Shown piece after piece: positions 17,689 to 25,543 of a stretch of DNA of 64,000 nucleotides. The notes beneath the pieces were generated by a model, which was not told the DNA's origin, did not search any database, and was given only the letters and a program-made list of their open reading frames with translations. Source of the DNA: Saccharopolyspora gloriosae (GTDB lineage: Bacteria; Actinomycetota; Actinomycetes; Mycobacteriales; Pseudonocardiaceae). The stretch is taken from positions 1,488,001 through 1,552,000 of the forward strand of contig NZ_CP059557.1 in assembly GCF_022828475.1 (NCBI RefSeq). Direction: 5' to 3'. Both the position numbers and the translations under genes were made by a program. Numbering within the stretch: the stretch's first letter is position 1; each line of letters begins with the position of its first letter.

Positions 17689-17970
17689 TCAGCCCCCGGT
17701 CTGCGTGCGCTTGAGGTTCAGCGCCTGGTCGTAGTCGATCGTCTCGTAGTCGGCGCGGCCTTCGGCGACTGCTTGGCCGAGCCCGCCCGCACTCGCGGCG
17801 ACGTTGCCGACGCCCTCGCACAGCAACGAGAGGGTGGCGGCCAGCAGCTCAGTGATGTCCCCGGCCTGCGGAACAGGCGGTGGGGCGGCGCCGGTGTCGA
17901 GGTCGGATTCCGCGTTGCGCAGGGTCGTCGTCACCTGCTGCAGCACTTGCGGGTCGGCTTCGATCCCCAT
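17689..17970 (-). CDS. Small ESX-like helical protein
   Basis: The 93-residue protein starts MGIEADPQVLQQVTTTLRN. It is mostly helical, with a proline-rich break (TGAAPPPVPQ) between two helices (LQQVTTTLRNAESDL and ITELLAATLSLLCEGVGNVAASAGGLGQAV). Size, helix-turn-helix layout and position fit a small type VII-type partner protein, although the WXG motif itself is absent. It lies 1 base after the upstream gene and 2 bases before the long WXG-type gene, so the three are one operon. It may pair with the long protein as ESX partners do. Confidence 0.6.
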   Translation of the reverse strand: MGIEADPQVLQQVTTTLRNAESDLDTGAAPPPVPQAGDITELLAATLSLLCEGVGNVAASAGGLGQAVAEGRADYETIDYDQALNLKRTQTGG

Positions 17971-17971
17971 G

Positions 17972-18340
17972 TCAGCGAGCCCCCTCGCCGCGTTGCTGCG
18001 ATGCGGGCACCGCCGCGTCCCACACGACCTGGTCGGCGGCGCAACGCTGCTGGAGATCCGGTATCGAGGAACCGTCCACCGCGATCCACGGCTGGGCGGG
18101 GCCGCATCCGGCCACCAGCGCCTCCAGGGACGTGAAGGCCAGCATGGCGGTCGTTCCGTCGGTGAGCGCCCGGAGTTCCAAGGTGACCGGCTGGTTACGG
18201 TCTTTGATGCGTTCGGCAGGCAGGAACACTTGCTGCGGCGGCTGATCCTCCGCGTCCGGCGGTGGCAGGTTCTCCGCCCCGAGTACCGCCGGCGCCACAT
18301 TCCCGTGGTCGCGAAGGATGTCCGCGTCCCCGTAAACCAT
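17972..18340 (-). CDS. SseB/SAV_915-like protein, first gene of the ESX-like operon
   Basis: The 122-residue protein contains LELRALTDGTTAMLAFTSLEALVAGCG followed by QPWIAVDGSSI. This is the pattern of SseB N-terminal-domain or SAV_915-type proteins, which are frequent beside type VII genes in actinomycetes. Its role is unknown; a chaperone or adaptor is one idea. ATG 18340 gives the natural start after GGGGAACTGG. It heads the operon that continues with the small ESX-like gene and the long WXG-type gene. The gap 18341-18509 holds no gene. Confidence 0.6.
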   Translation of the reverse strand: MVYGDADILRDHGNVAPAVLGAENLPPPDAEDQPPQQVFLPAERIKDRNQPVTLELRALTDGTTAMLAFTSLEALVAGCGPAQPWIAVDGSSIPDLQQRCAADQVVWDAAVPASQQRGEGAR

Positions 18341-18509
18341 CCAGTTCCCCTACCGGCCATCGTCGATCGTGTCCGACGGGACGGTACCGAACGGGTGATC
18401 ACGGGGAGAGCGGGAAACTACTCAGGGCCTGAATGGAGCAGTGCGGGAACGGCGGCAGAAACGGGCAGTCCCGCCGCGTGGGCGGTGGGACGGCCCGCTT
18501 CTTGTGGGG

Positions 18510-18701
18510 TCAGCTCTGCTTGAGGTTGGACAGGAAGGTCGTCCAGGCGGCGGTGTCGAAAGTGAGGGTGCCTCCGTTGCGGTCCTTGGTGTCGCGGACT
18601 CCGGCGCCGCCGGGGGCTAAGGCGACCTCCACGCACTCGTTCTGCGTAGGGCTGTAGCTGCTCTTGAACCAGGTGGCGCCGGTGAGGTCCTGCTCGGTCA
18701 T
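18510..18701 (-). CDS. DUF397 protein
   Basis: The 63-residue protein has the full DUF397 pattern: WFKSSYSPTQNECVEVAL, GAGVRDTKD, and LTFDTAAWTTFLSNLK. DUF397 proteins are encoded beside DUF5753 helix-turn-helix regulators in actinomycetes and are thought to counteract or modulate them, in a way resembling an antitoxin-type pair. Here the regulator lies just upstream, ending 18 bases before this start, so they form the expected pair. Confidence 0.9.
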   Translation of the reverse strand: MTEQDLTGATWFKSSYSPTQNECVEVALAPGGAGVRDTKDRNGGTLTFDTAAWTTFLSNLKQS

Positions 18702-18719
18702 GCTGGGACTCCTCGTTCA

Positions 18720-19577
18720 CTACGAGTACTGCTGTCCCACCGATCGTATGAGATCTTGTGATTCCTTCGGCCCGAGAGCGGCGGCCTGGAGGCGACTCCA
18801 AAGCCGGTTGTACAGCGCGACCGCGTCCTTGTCGTCCAGGTAGCGAGCGTCGTCGAAGCACTCGACGTAGACGAACTCCAGCGAGGATGAGATCCCGGAA
18901 GCCGGGATCTGGAGCAGCGTGAAGTCGTACGAGATTCCGCCGGTTTGTGTTGCAGCGTTGAACGGCATTATCTGGATGTCCACGTCGTTGCGCTGCGCGG
19001 TTTTGTCCAAGTGGTCGAGCTGCTCGCGCATCACCGAGTCGTCGCCGACTTTTCGGCGCAAGCATGACTCAGAGAGGATGAACCGCATCGTCGGCGGTGT
19101 TGCTCGGTCCATGACCTGCTGGCGTTCCTGACGTGACTCGATCAGTCCATCCATGCTGTCGTCGTCAGCTCGAACAGAAGTCGTGTGCAACGCCTTGATG
19201 TAGCCTTCCGTCTGCAAGATCCCCGGAATGATCTCGGTCTGCGCGTGCCGGATGCCTTCCGCGTCCGTCTCCAGGTCGACGTACATCCGGAACCACTCCG
19301 GGAACACCGCCCGATAGCCGGTCCAGCGGCCTCGGGTGCTGCGGGTGCGGGCGAGCTCGAACATCCACTGCATGTCGGCCGGGTCCACGCCGTAGAACTC
19401 CAGCAATAGCTTGAGATCACCCTTGGTGACTCCGCCTTGGCCGAGTTCCAGCCGGGAGATCTTGCTGCTCTGGCAGTCGAGTTCCTTCGCGGCTTCGTGC
19501 TGTTCGAAGCCGGCTTTCTGCCGCGCGTGGCGCAGCTCGTTGCCGAGCTGGAGCCGCCGCACCGTCGGTGTCGCCAT
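18720..19577 (-). CDS. XRE helix-turn-helix regulator with DUF5753 domain
   Basis: The 285-residue protein has an N-terminal XRE helix-turn-helix (LGNELRHARQKAGFEQHEAAKELDCQSSKISRLELGQ) and a C-terminal DUF5753 domain (FRMYVDLETDAEGIRHAQTEIIPGILQTEGYI, QIMPFN, FTLLQIP). This is the WhiJ-like class of regulators that work with DUF397 partners in actinomycete development and self-regulation. A palindrome at 19659-19685 upstream is a candidate operator. ATG 19577 fits the conserved start. Confidence 0.9.
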   Translation of the reverse strand: MATPTVRRLQLGNELRHARQKAGFEQHEAAKELDCQSSKISRLELGQGGVTKGDLKLLLEFYGVDPADMQWMFELARTRSTRGRWTGYRAVFPEWFRMYVDLETDAEGIRHAQTEIIPGILQTEGYIKALHTTSVRADDDSMDGLIESRQERQQVMDRATPPTMRFILSESCLRRKVGDDSVMREQLDHLDKTAQRNDVDIQIMPFNAATQTGGISYDFTLLQIPASGISSSLEFVYVECFDDARYLDDKDAVALYNRLWSRLQAAALGPKESQDLIRSVGQQYS

Positions 19578-19658
19578 CTCGCCTCCGTCGTGATCGTCAT
19601 CAGCTGGATCAGTCTCCCGCGATCCGCATTCACAACGGAACTACACGATCAGGCGACT

Positions 19659-19685
19659 AGCTAAACCGCATTTGCGGATTTAGCT
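19659..19685. promoter_or_regulatory. Candidate operator between the DUF5753 regulator and the divergent gene
   Basis: AGCTAAACCGCA and TGCGGATTTAGCT form an inverted repeat with a 2-base centre and one unpaired A. A further half-site, ATCCGCA, lies at 19622-19628. The site is in the only spacer between two divergent genes, so it may serve the helix-turn-helix regulator. Confidence 0.4.
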
Positions 19686-19717
19686 TTGCGATAGAAGTGA
19701 TCGACAAGGGGGTCCGG

Positions 19718-20086
19718 ATGTCGTCAACGCAAGGCAACCTCGTGCTGGTGCTCATGGGAGCCACAGCCGCCGCGCCATGGGCGGCGCTCGCGCTCGAATC
19801 ACGCGCCGTCCGTGAGAAACTCGCCCGCCGCAAGGCGCGCCGCACGGTGCGCGGCGCCGGACTCCGCACGGTGCAGGGGAGAACCTCGCCGTCGATCACA
19901 CGGGACGCCATGGTAGTGCCCAGCTTTCCACTCAACTGGGACGCCACGATCACGCCCGGCTCAGCGAGTACGCGGAACCCCCTGTTCGCCACCGTGACGC
20001 CGATCGTCGCCCCGGCCGCAGAGGTGTTCGTCAGCGTCGGCGCCGTCATCTCGCTCCCCGGCGAACCGCCGGAACTCGCCGCGTGA
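19718..20086 (+). CDS. Hypothetical protein paired with a small Cys-containing protein
   Basis: I do not recognise this 122-residue protein. The N-terminus has a short hydrophobic stretch (NLVLVLMGATAAAPWAALAL), then a strongly basic segment (KLARRKARRTVRG) and a moderately hydrophobic C-terminal half without charges. ATG 19718 follows AAGGGGG; a GTG at 19697 is also possible. It overlaps the next gene (GTGA) and diverges from the DUF5753 regulator, so it is probably controlled by it. Confidence 0.5.
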   Translation: MSSTQGNLVLVLMGATAAAPWAALALESRAVREKLARRKARRTVRGAGLRTVQGRTSPSITRDAMVVPSFPLNWDATITPGSASTRNPLFATVTPIVAPAAEVFVSVGAVISLPGEPPELAA

Positions 20087-20304
20087 GCCACGACCGGCAG
20101 CCCGAACGCCACTTCTGGCTGCCCGTCCCGGATTCCGGCGAGCTCGTGCGGCACGCGTTCCGCGGTCGCCGCTGGGAAAGCCAGCCCGCCGACGACTCGG
20201 TCTGCGGGCAGCGGCTCGCGATGGCCCAGCCCAGCGAACTCGACTGGTGCCGCGCACCCACCTGCACCGACTGCAACGACACCTTGAAGAACGAGCGGAC
20301 CTGA
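20083..20304 (+). CDS. Small protein with a Cys/His zinc-binding-like pattern
   Basis: This 73-residue protein starts at GTG 20083, overlapping the previous stop. It contains RHAFRGRRWES, then a cysteine in SVCGQR and three in WCRAPTCTDCN, which could bind one zinc ion. Proteins of this kind accompany DUF397/DUF5753 regulators in Pseudonocardiaceae as far as I recall. Function is unknown. Confidence 0.55.
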   Translation: MSHDRQPERHFWLPVPDSGELVRHAFRGRRWESQPADDSVCGQRLAMAQPSELDWCRAPTCTDCNDTLKNERT

Positions 20305-20318
20305 CCGCTCCACAAACC

Positions 20319-20406
20319 CCCGAGGCGAGGTCCCCTCCTCCCCGACCCCTCGCCTCGGGAAGCCCGGCCGGTGCAGCTGCCACCCCGACCAGCCCACCGG
20401 CCGGGC
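20319..20406 (+). terminator. Two hairpins in tandem
   Basis: The first has perfect 12-base-pair arms, CCCGAGGCGAGG at 20319-20330 and 20348-20359. The second, GCCCGGCCGGTG at 20362-20373 with 20395-20406, is also perfect over 12 pairs. They end the small-gene operon before hsdM. Confidence 0.7.
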
Positions 20407-20528
20407 ACCTACCTCGGAGTCCGGGGGCGGGGCTCACACCGCGTGATCGGTGCGGGATACTGGGCGGCTGGCCGCCAGGACAGCATCCGCGGACACCGCG
20501 CGATCCCGAGCCGCACCGAGGAGAACCG

Positions 20529-22079
20529 GTGAGCACTCCCCGCACCGACGCCGAGACCCGCCGCCTGGTCGACAAGCTCTGGAGCTACTGCAACGTCCTT
20601 CGCGACGAAGGCATCTCCACCATCGACTACGTCGAGCAGCTCACCTTCCTGCTGTTCCTCCGGATCGCCTACGAATCCGAGAACGACGGCCTCGACCCGC
20701 ACCGCATCCTCCCGGAATCCTGGCAAGGCCGAGGCTGGGAAGAGCTCGAAGGCGCGACCGGGATCGACCTGCAAACCCGATACGAAACGCTGCTGCGCGA
20801 CCTCGGCAACCAGCCGAAGGACACGCCGCTGAACCTCATCTTCGGCAAAGCGCAGAACAAGGTCCAGAACCCGGCCATCCTCTCCAAACTGATCAACGAC
20901 CTGATCGGTGCTCAGGACTGGGCAGGCAACGGCGACGTCAACGGCGACGCCTACGAACAACTCCTCGCCCGCGGCGCCGAAGACACCAAAACCGGCGCCG
21001 GCCAGTACTTCACCCCGCGGCCACTGATCGACACCATCGTGCGCTGCATGAAACCCACCCCGCAGGACACCATCACCGACCCGGCCTGCGGCACCGGCGG
21101 CTTCCTGCTCTCGGCCGCCGCGCACATCCGCGACGAAGAGAACAAGAAAGACCCCAGCGAGCGGATGGACCGCGACGAGCGGCTCAAACTCATGCAGCGC
21201 AACATCTGGGGCACCGAGATCGTGCACGGCACCGCACGGCTCGCCGCGATGAACCTGCTGCTGCACGGCATCGGAAGCTGGGACGGGCAACAGGTCGTGC
21301 ACGTCGGTGACGCGCTCGCCGAAGGCGGCAAGAACGCGAGCCTAGTGCTGGCGAACCCACCGTTCGGCAAGAAGTCCTCCATCGCCATCGTCGGCGAAGA
21401 CGGCAAAGCGAACCGAGAGGACATCTCCTACAGCCGCGACGACTTCTGGGTCACCACCACCAACAAGCAGCTGAATTTCGTCCAGCACATCGCCTGCCAG
21501 CTCGCCATGCCCGGCCGAGCCGCCGTGATCGTCCCCGACAACGTGCTGTTCGAAGGCGGCGCGGGCGAAACCGTGCGGCGACGACTGCTCCAGCAGTACG
21601 ACGTGCACACGCTGCTTCGGCTGCCCACCGGGATCTTCTACGCGGGCGGGGTCAAGGCGAACGTGCTGTTCTTCGACCTGCGCCAGAACCTCACGCCCGA
21701 CCAGCCGTTGACCAGCAAGCTCGCGGTGTACGACTTCCGCACCAACCAGCACTTCACGCTCAAGACCAAAGCCCTGCGCCACGACCACCTCGACGACTTC
21801 GCACAGTGGTACGCCTCCCACCCCGACCCGGACCAGCGAGCCGAGAACGACCGCGTCCGCGTGTTCACCTGCGATGAACTGCTCGCCCGCGACAAGGTCA
21901 ACCTCGACCTGTCCGGCTGGGTCAAGGACGACTCCGCCGAAGACGCCGACTCGCTGCTGCCGCCCGCCGTGATCGCCGCCGAAATCGTCGAAGACCTTCA
22001 GGCGGCGCTGACCGAATTCGCCGCGGTGGCCGAAGCATTGGGAGAACCTTCCGCGTCGGACAGTGCACCGTTGGAATGA
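20529..22079 (+). CDS. hsdM: Type I restriction-modification DNA methyltransferase subunit
   Basis: HsdM transfers methyl groups from S-adenosylmethionine to adenine at the site chosen by HsdS. The 516-residue protein has the N-terminal HsdM_N helical domain (LVDKLWSYCNVLRDEGISTIDYVEQLTFLLFLR), the AdoMet loop DPACGTGGFL near 184 and the catalytic NPPF near 276. GTG 20529 follows GAGGAGAA and gives the conserved N-terminus. It lies 4.66 kb downstream of hsdS on the same strand, separated by opposite-strand ESX-like and regulator genes, which is unusual because hsd genes are normally adjacent. No second hsdM is visible, so this is the likely partner. Confidence 0.93.
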   Translation: MSTPRTDAETRRLVDKLWSYCNVLRDEGISTIDYVEQLTFLLFLRIAYESENDGLDPHRILPESWQGRGWEELEGATGIDLQTRYETLLRDLGNQPKDTPLNLIFGKAQNKVQNPAILSKLINDLIGAQDWAGNGDVNGDAYEQLLARGAEDTKTGAGQYFTPRPLIDTIVRCMKPTPQDTITDPACGTGGFLLSAAAHIRDEENKKDPSERMDRDERLKLMQRNIWGTEIVHGTARLAAMNLLLHGIGSWDGQQVVHVGDALAEGGKNASLVLANPPFGKKSSIAIVGEDGKANREDISYSRDDFWVTTTNKQLNFVQHIACQLAMPGRAAVIVPDNVLFEGGAGETVRRRLLQQYDVHTLLRLPTGIFYAGGVKANVLFFDLRQNLTPDQPLTSKLAVYDFRTNQHFTLKTKALRHDHLDDFAQWYASHPDPDQRAENDRVRVFTCDELLARDKVNLDLSGWVKDDSAEDADSLLPPAVIAAEIVEDLQAALTEFAAVAEALGEPSASDSAPLE

Positions 22080-22124
22080 TCAGCTGAGGTATCGCCGCCG
22101 GTCCGTCCTTGCAGGACTACGCCC

Positions 22125-22448
22125 GTGTCATCGCTGAGGGAGCGCCTCGGCGGCGTCGAGGGATATCTCAACAACCTCCCAGGCGGGTGCCGCGGTTATC
22201 CGGCCAACCGGCATGCCAGGGACGAGAGCGAAGACGTGCGCACCAACCGGAAGTTCCGCTCACAGCGGATGTTCCCGGTGCCGGAAAGCGTCGATCCAGA
22301 AGGGCAAGTGTTCATGGGGACGCACTTCAAGATCGCAAACTCAGGGATGATCAGCCCGCGGATGCACTACTCCGACGCGACCGCTCGCGACGGGAAGATC
22401 TACGTCGGCTACCTCGGCAAGCACCTGCCGACACAGCAGACGAACTGA
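22125..22448 (+). CDS. Hypothetical protein, possibly the end of a larger decayed gene
   Basis: This 107-residue frame starts at GTG 22125. The first 35 residues look random, but from residue 38 it reads like a true protein end: TNRKFRSQRMFPVPE, then GQVFMGTHFKIANSGMISPR, then KIYVGYLGKHLPTQQTN. The C-terminal part resembles, from memory, the last segment of longer actinomycete proteins of unknown function, so this could be a remnant left when the island was assembled. It ends seven bases before a strong bidirectional hairpin. Confidence 0.45.
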   Translation: MSSLRERLGGVEGYLNNLPGGCRGYPANRHARDESEDVRTNRKFRSQRMFPVPESVDPEGQVFMGTHFKIANSGMISPRMHYSDATARDGKIYVGYLGKHLPTQQTN

Positions 22449-22454
22449 ACGCGA

Positions 22455-22490
22455 ACGAGGGCCGCACCGGGAATTCGGTGCGGCCCTCGT
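22455..22490. terminator. Bidirectional hairpin terminator
   Basis: A perfect 14-base-pair stem, ACGAGGGCCGCACC (22455-22468) with its complement at 22477-22490, and an 8-base loop. It lies between convergent genes. Confidence 0.85.
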
Positions 22491-22500
22491 CCTCGTGCGG

Positions 22501-24090
22501 TCAGCGCCAGTGGCGCAGGGCGTCCCGGAGCACCTTCGGCTGCTCAGGCCGCTCCGGTCCGATGGTCGCGGCGCCCTCCGGTGTCGGCTGGGGGAGGGGT
22601 TCGCAGGTGACGTCCGAGCCCTCGCCGGGCTTGCGGGCGGGGAGTTCGCCGGTGGTCAGGTAGTCGGCGATGCGGTCGTCGACGCAGGCATTGCCGGACA
22701 GCGAACCGGAGTGCGTGGTGCCGCCGGGGAGGCTGATCAGGCTCGCGTGCGGGAACCGTTTGCGGGCTTCGAGCGCGCCGGGGAACGGCGTTGCGGCGTC
22801 CAGTTCCTCGCTGATCAGCAAGGCGCCCTCGACGTTGCCGCCGTCGACGTTCACCGGCTCACCCGCCTTCGCCGGCCAGTTCAGGCAGGACGCGTTGTAC
22901 CAGGCGTTCGCCCACGTCTCGAACGGTGCTTTCGCGTGCGTCACCCAGTTGTCCGCGCGCCAGCGGCCCCACTGCTGCGGCCACTGCACATCGGAGCACT
23001 GGACGGCGTTGTACGCGGCGAAACCGTTGTCGTCGCCGGGCGTGTTCGACGCGTCGTAGATGTCCACCAGCGGCTGCCACTCACCGCGGTGCACCCAGCC
23101 CGCGAAGGCCTTGGCGCGCTTGTCCCAACCGGTCTGCCCGTAGCCCGCGGACAGGAACAGATCGGTCCACTCCGACGAGCCGATCTCGCCGCCCGCGGGC
23201 TGCGCGTCGAGCTTCGCGCGCTGCTCGTAGAAGAGCCGCTCGACCTGCGCACCGGTGGTGCCGAGGTGGTACACCGAGTCGTAGCGGGCGACCCAATCGA
23301 AGAAGATCTTGATGTTGCGGTCGAACGCGACGTCCTGGTTCAGGTTCGCGTCGTACCAGACGTCCTCGACGTTGACCACGCCGTCCATCACGACCCGGCG
23401 CAGCCGCTCCGGGTGCAGCGTCCCGTACACCTGGCCGAGATAGGTGCCGTAGGAGAAGCCGTAGTAGTTCAGCTTCTCCTGGCCGAGCGCTTTGCGGATG
23501 CTCTCCATGTCCTCGACGGAATCCGTCGTCTTCATGTGGTCCAGCAGCGCCCCGCCGGTCTTGTCGCACGACTCGGCGTAACCCGAGGCGCGGGTGAGCC
23601 ACTCCTGTTCCTTCTCCGGTGTCGTCGGCAGGTAGTCGGGCCGGTCGTGACCGAAGTAGTTCGGGTCGCAGGACAGCGCGGGCTTGCTGGAACCGACACC
23701 GCGCGGATCAAAACCGACCCAATCGTAGGCGGCGCCCGCATTGCCCGGAACCGACGAACCCAACGTCGCCAAATACAAGCCGGAACCGCCAGGACCACCC
23801 GGGTTCAGCAGCATCGCGCCCTGGTATTGCTCCTCGGGCACGGTGTGCTTCACCTGCGATACGGCGAGTGAGATCTTCTCCCCGCCCGGATTCGCGTAGT
23901 CCAGCGGAACTTCGAGCATTCCGCACTCCGCGCCCGCCTTCTGCAAGGACTCGTCCTCGCAAGGACCCCAGGAAATCGGGGCGGGTTCGAAGGGAGCCGG
24001 GGTGTTCGGGGCGGCGGAACCCGCCGGTGCGAACAGCAGGCCTGCGGCCAGCAAGCCGGTCGCCGCTGTCGCGATCGCTGATTTCTGCAC
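22501..24090 (-). CDS. Secreted tripeptidyl aminopeptidase-like alpha/beta hydrolase
   Basis: The 529-residue protein has a signal peptide (AATGLLAAGLLFAPAGSAA, cut near residue 27) and an alpha/beta-hydrolase fold: oxyanion region LLNPGGPGGSG (94-104), GFDPRGVGSS, and nucleophile S213 in GFSYGTYLG. A TAP-like C-terminal domain carries the late Asp and His (EELDAATPF, GGTTHSGS). It matches the Streptomyces SlpD/SlpE/Tap family, which removes N-terminal tripeptides from exported proteins. ATG 24090 starts MQKSAIATAATG. The substrate is unproven. Confidence 0.87.
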   Translation of the reverse strand: MQKSAIATAATGLLAAGLLFAPAGSAAPNTPAPFEPAPISWGPCEDESLQKAGAECGMLEVPLDYANPGGEKISLAVSQVKHTVPEEQYQGAMLLNPGGPGGSGLYLATLGSSVPGNAGAAYDWVGFDPRGVGSSKPALSCDPNYFGHDRPDYLPTTPEKEQEWLTRASGYAESCDKTGGALLDHMKTTDSVEDMESIRKALGQEKLNYYGFSYGTYLGQVYGTLHPERLRRVVMDGVVNVEDVWYDANLNQDVAFDRNIKIFFDWVARYDSVYHLGTTGAQVERLFYEQRAKLDAQPAGGEIGSSEWTDLFLSAGYGQTGWDKRAKAFAGWVHRGEWQPLVDIYDASNTPGDDNGFAAYNAVQCSDVQWPQQWGRWRADNWVTHAKAPFETWANAWYNASCLNWPAKAGEPVNVDGGNVEGALLISEELDAATPFPGALEARKRFPHASLISLPGGTTHSGSLSGNACVDDRIADYLTTGELPARKPGEGSDVTCEPLPQPTPEGAATIGPERPEQPKVLRDALRHWR

Positions 24091-24364
24091 TTCATTCCTC
24101 GATGTCCGGTTCGGCGCCCGCTGCGGGTGCCGATCGGCTCAGTCTGCTCAGGGCGCCCGCATTCCACCAGGTGTTTCGCGAATCCGCACGATTACGCGCA
24201 TTCCCAGTTGAACGGTATTGGTGACTCACGATATCCGATCGAGCGCGGATGGTGAGTAAAAACGCTCACCCGCCGCGCCGGATACGTCGGATACGGTCCC
24301 GCTCGGGTTCTGAAGAAGAGGGGATGCCGGATGGAGTCGAACAACGTCGCTGCACAACGGATGG

Positions 24365-24472
24365 ATGACGGAGCGACGAGCGCGTCTCGCGCGGCAACGT
24401 TCCGTGGTAGCAACGAACAAGCTGCTGCACGGTTCGTTCGATCTGCCGCGTCCGATGAAGGACAAGCCGTAG
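24365..24472 (+). CDS. Possible 35-residue basic small protein
   Basis: In the 400-base space between divergent-end genes, ATG 24365 opens a 35-codon frame reading MTERRARLARQRSVVATNKL then LHGSFDLPRPMKDKP. Third positions are mostly G or C and the residues look protein-like. A competing 50-codon frame from ATG 24331 has a better ribosome site but poor third-position G+C. It could equally be the end of a decayed gene, since the same frame is open upstream of the ATG. No function can be given. Confidence 0.3.
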   Translation: MTERRARLARQRSVVATNKLLHGSFDLPRPMKDKP

Positions 24473-24497
24473 CCGAGCGCTGAAAGTTCCCCGGGCC

Positions 24498-25352
24498 TCA
24501 CGGCCGCCAAGGGCTGCGCTTGTCCGTGACGTTGCGGGTCGGGTCCTCGTGGCGGGGAACGTTCGGCTCGTCCGCGCGCAGCGGGACGAGGCCCGCCGTG
24601 ATCGCGCGCATGATCCGGTCCCTCGCCCGCACGGCGTCGCCCGTGCGGTCCGCCGACAGGTCGCTCAGATCCACGGGGGCGCCGAAATGCACCTTCAGCA
24701 CCGGGCGCCGCCGGATCGCGGCGAACCAGGACGACAGCAGAACCCGAACGTCGCCCAGGTTTCCCACGCGGAGCATTCCGTAGCACATGGCCTCGTGCGC
24801 ACCCCACTGGCTGATCGGGATCACCGGTGCACGGGACGCCAGCGCCATCCGCGCCACCCCGGTTTTGCCGCGTTCCGGCCACAAACCGGGCTCCAAGCCG
24901 ATCCGGCCCTCCGGGTACACCAGCACCGGCCGGTGATCCTCCTCGAGCGCGCCGACCACGTCGTCGAGGGCCTCCGTCGCGTTCGCCTTGCCGCGATCGG
25001 CACGCACGTGACGGCAGTGGCGCAGCATCGCACCGATCACCGGGGCGTCGAACAAGCCGCCCGTGGCGAGGAACCGCAGCGCCAGCCGACGCCGCCCGCA
25101 CGCCGCCATCACTACCAGCGCGTCGATGTTGCCGATGTGGTTCGACGCCAGCAGCAGCGGCCTGCCACGCAACTCGTCCGGCACATCACCGGTCACCTCC
25201 AGACGGCCCGTGAGCAGGATCAACGCGCGATCCACCCGCAGCAGTACCCGCCACAACAGGGGCGCCTCCCGGAACAACCGGGTGCGGGACCGCGCGGACG
25301 CCTGTGGCGTTCGACGTGCCGGCTCTGCTGGATCTACGGGCTGGGCGACCAT
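24498..25352 (-). CDS. 1-acyl-sn-glycerol-3-phosphate acyltransferase-type (PlsC) enzyme
   Basis: The 284-residue protein belongs to the LPLAT acyltransferase family: block I NHIGNID (His and Asp spaced by four), glycine/arginine block ATGGLFDAPVIG and the phosphate-binding VYPEGRIGLEPG. These enzymes add acyl groups to lysophosphatidate or related acceptors at the membrane. A hydrophobic N-terminal stretch (LLWRVLLRVDRALILLTG) may dock it to the membrane. ATG 25352 is used; the frame is open further up but no longer similar. It diverges from ftsK. Confidence 0.82.
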   Translation of the reverse strand: MVAQPVDPAEPARRTPQASARSRTRLFREAPLLWRVLLRVDRALILLTGRLEVTGDVPDELRGRPLLLASNHIGNIDALVVMAACGRRRLALRFLATGGLFDAPVIGAMLRHCRHVRADRGKANATEALDDVVGALEEDHRPVLVYPEGRIGLEPGLWPERGKTGVARMALASRAPVIPISQWGAHEAMCYGMLRVGNLGDVRVLLSSWFAAIRRRPVLKVHFGAPVDLSDLSADRTGDAVRARDRIMRAITAGLVPLRADEPNVPRHEDPTRNVTDKRSPWRP

Positions 25353-25543
25353 GACCAAGCAGGATCGCACAACGGCGGAATCCGTGGACGCGGACTCCGG
25401 GAACCCGTCCCGAACTCGCTGCGCGCAGGTGCCCGGAGCGCGGGCCGGGTTCACTCGCGGGATCGGAATTTCCCAGGTGGAACACGCCCGTGGCCACTGT
25501 GCCACCTGTGACGCGAGGGGCCGGTCAAGATACCGTAAGCCCC

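Noticed and set aside
24331-24483. 50-codon frame from ATG 24331
   Set aside because: It has a plausible ribosome site, but third-position G+C is low and the peptide is alanine/serine-rich filler; the other frame at 24365 is more protein-like.
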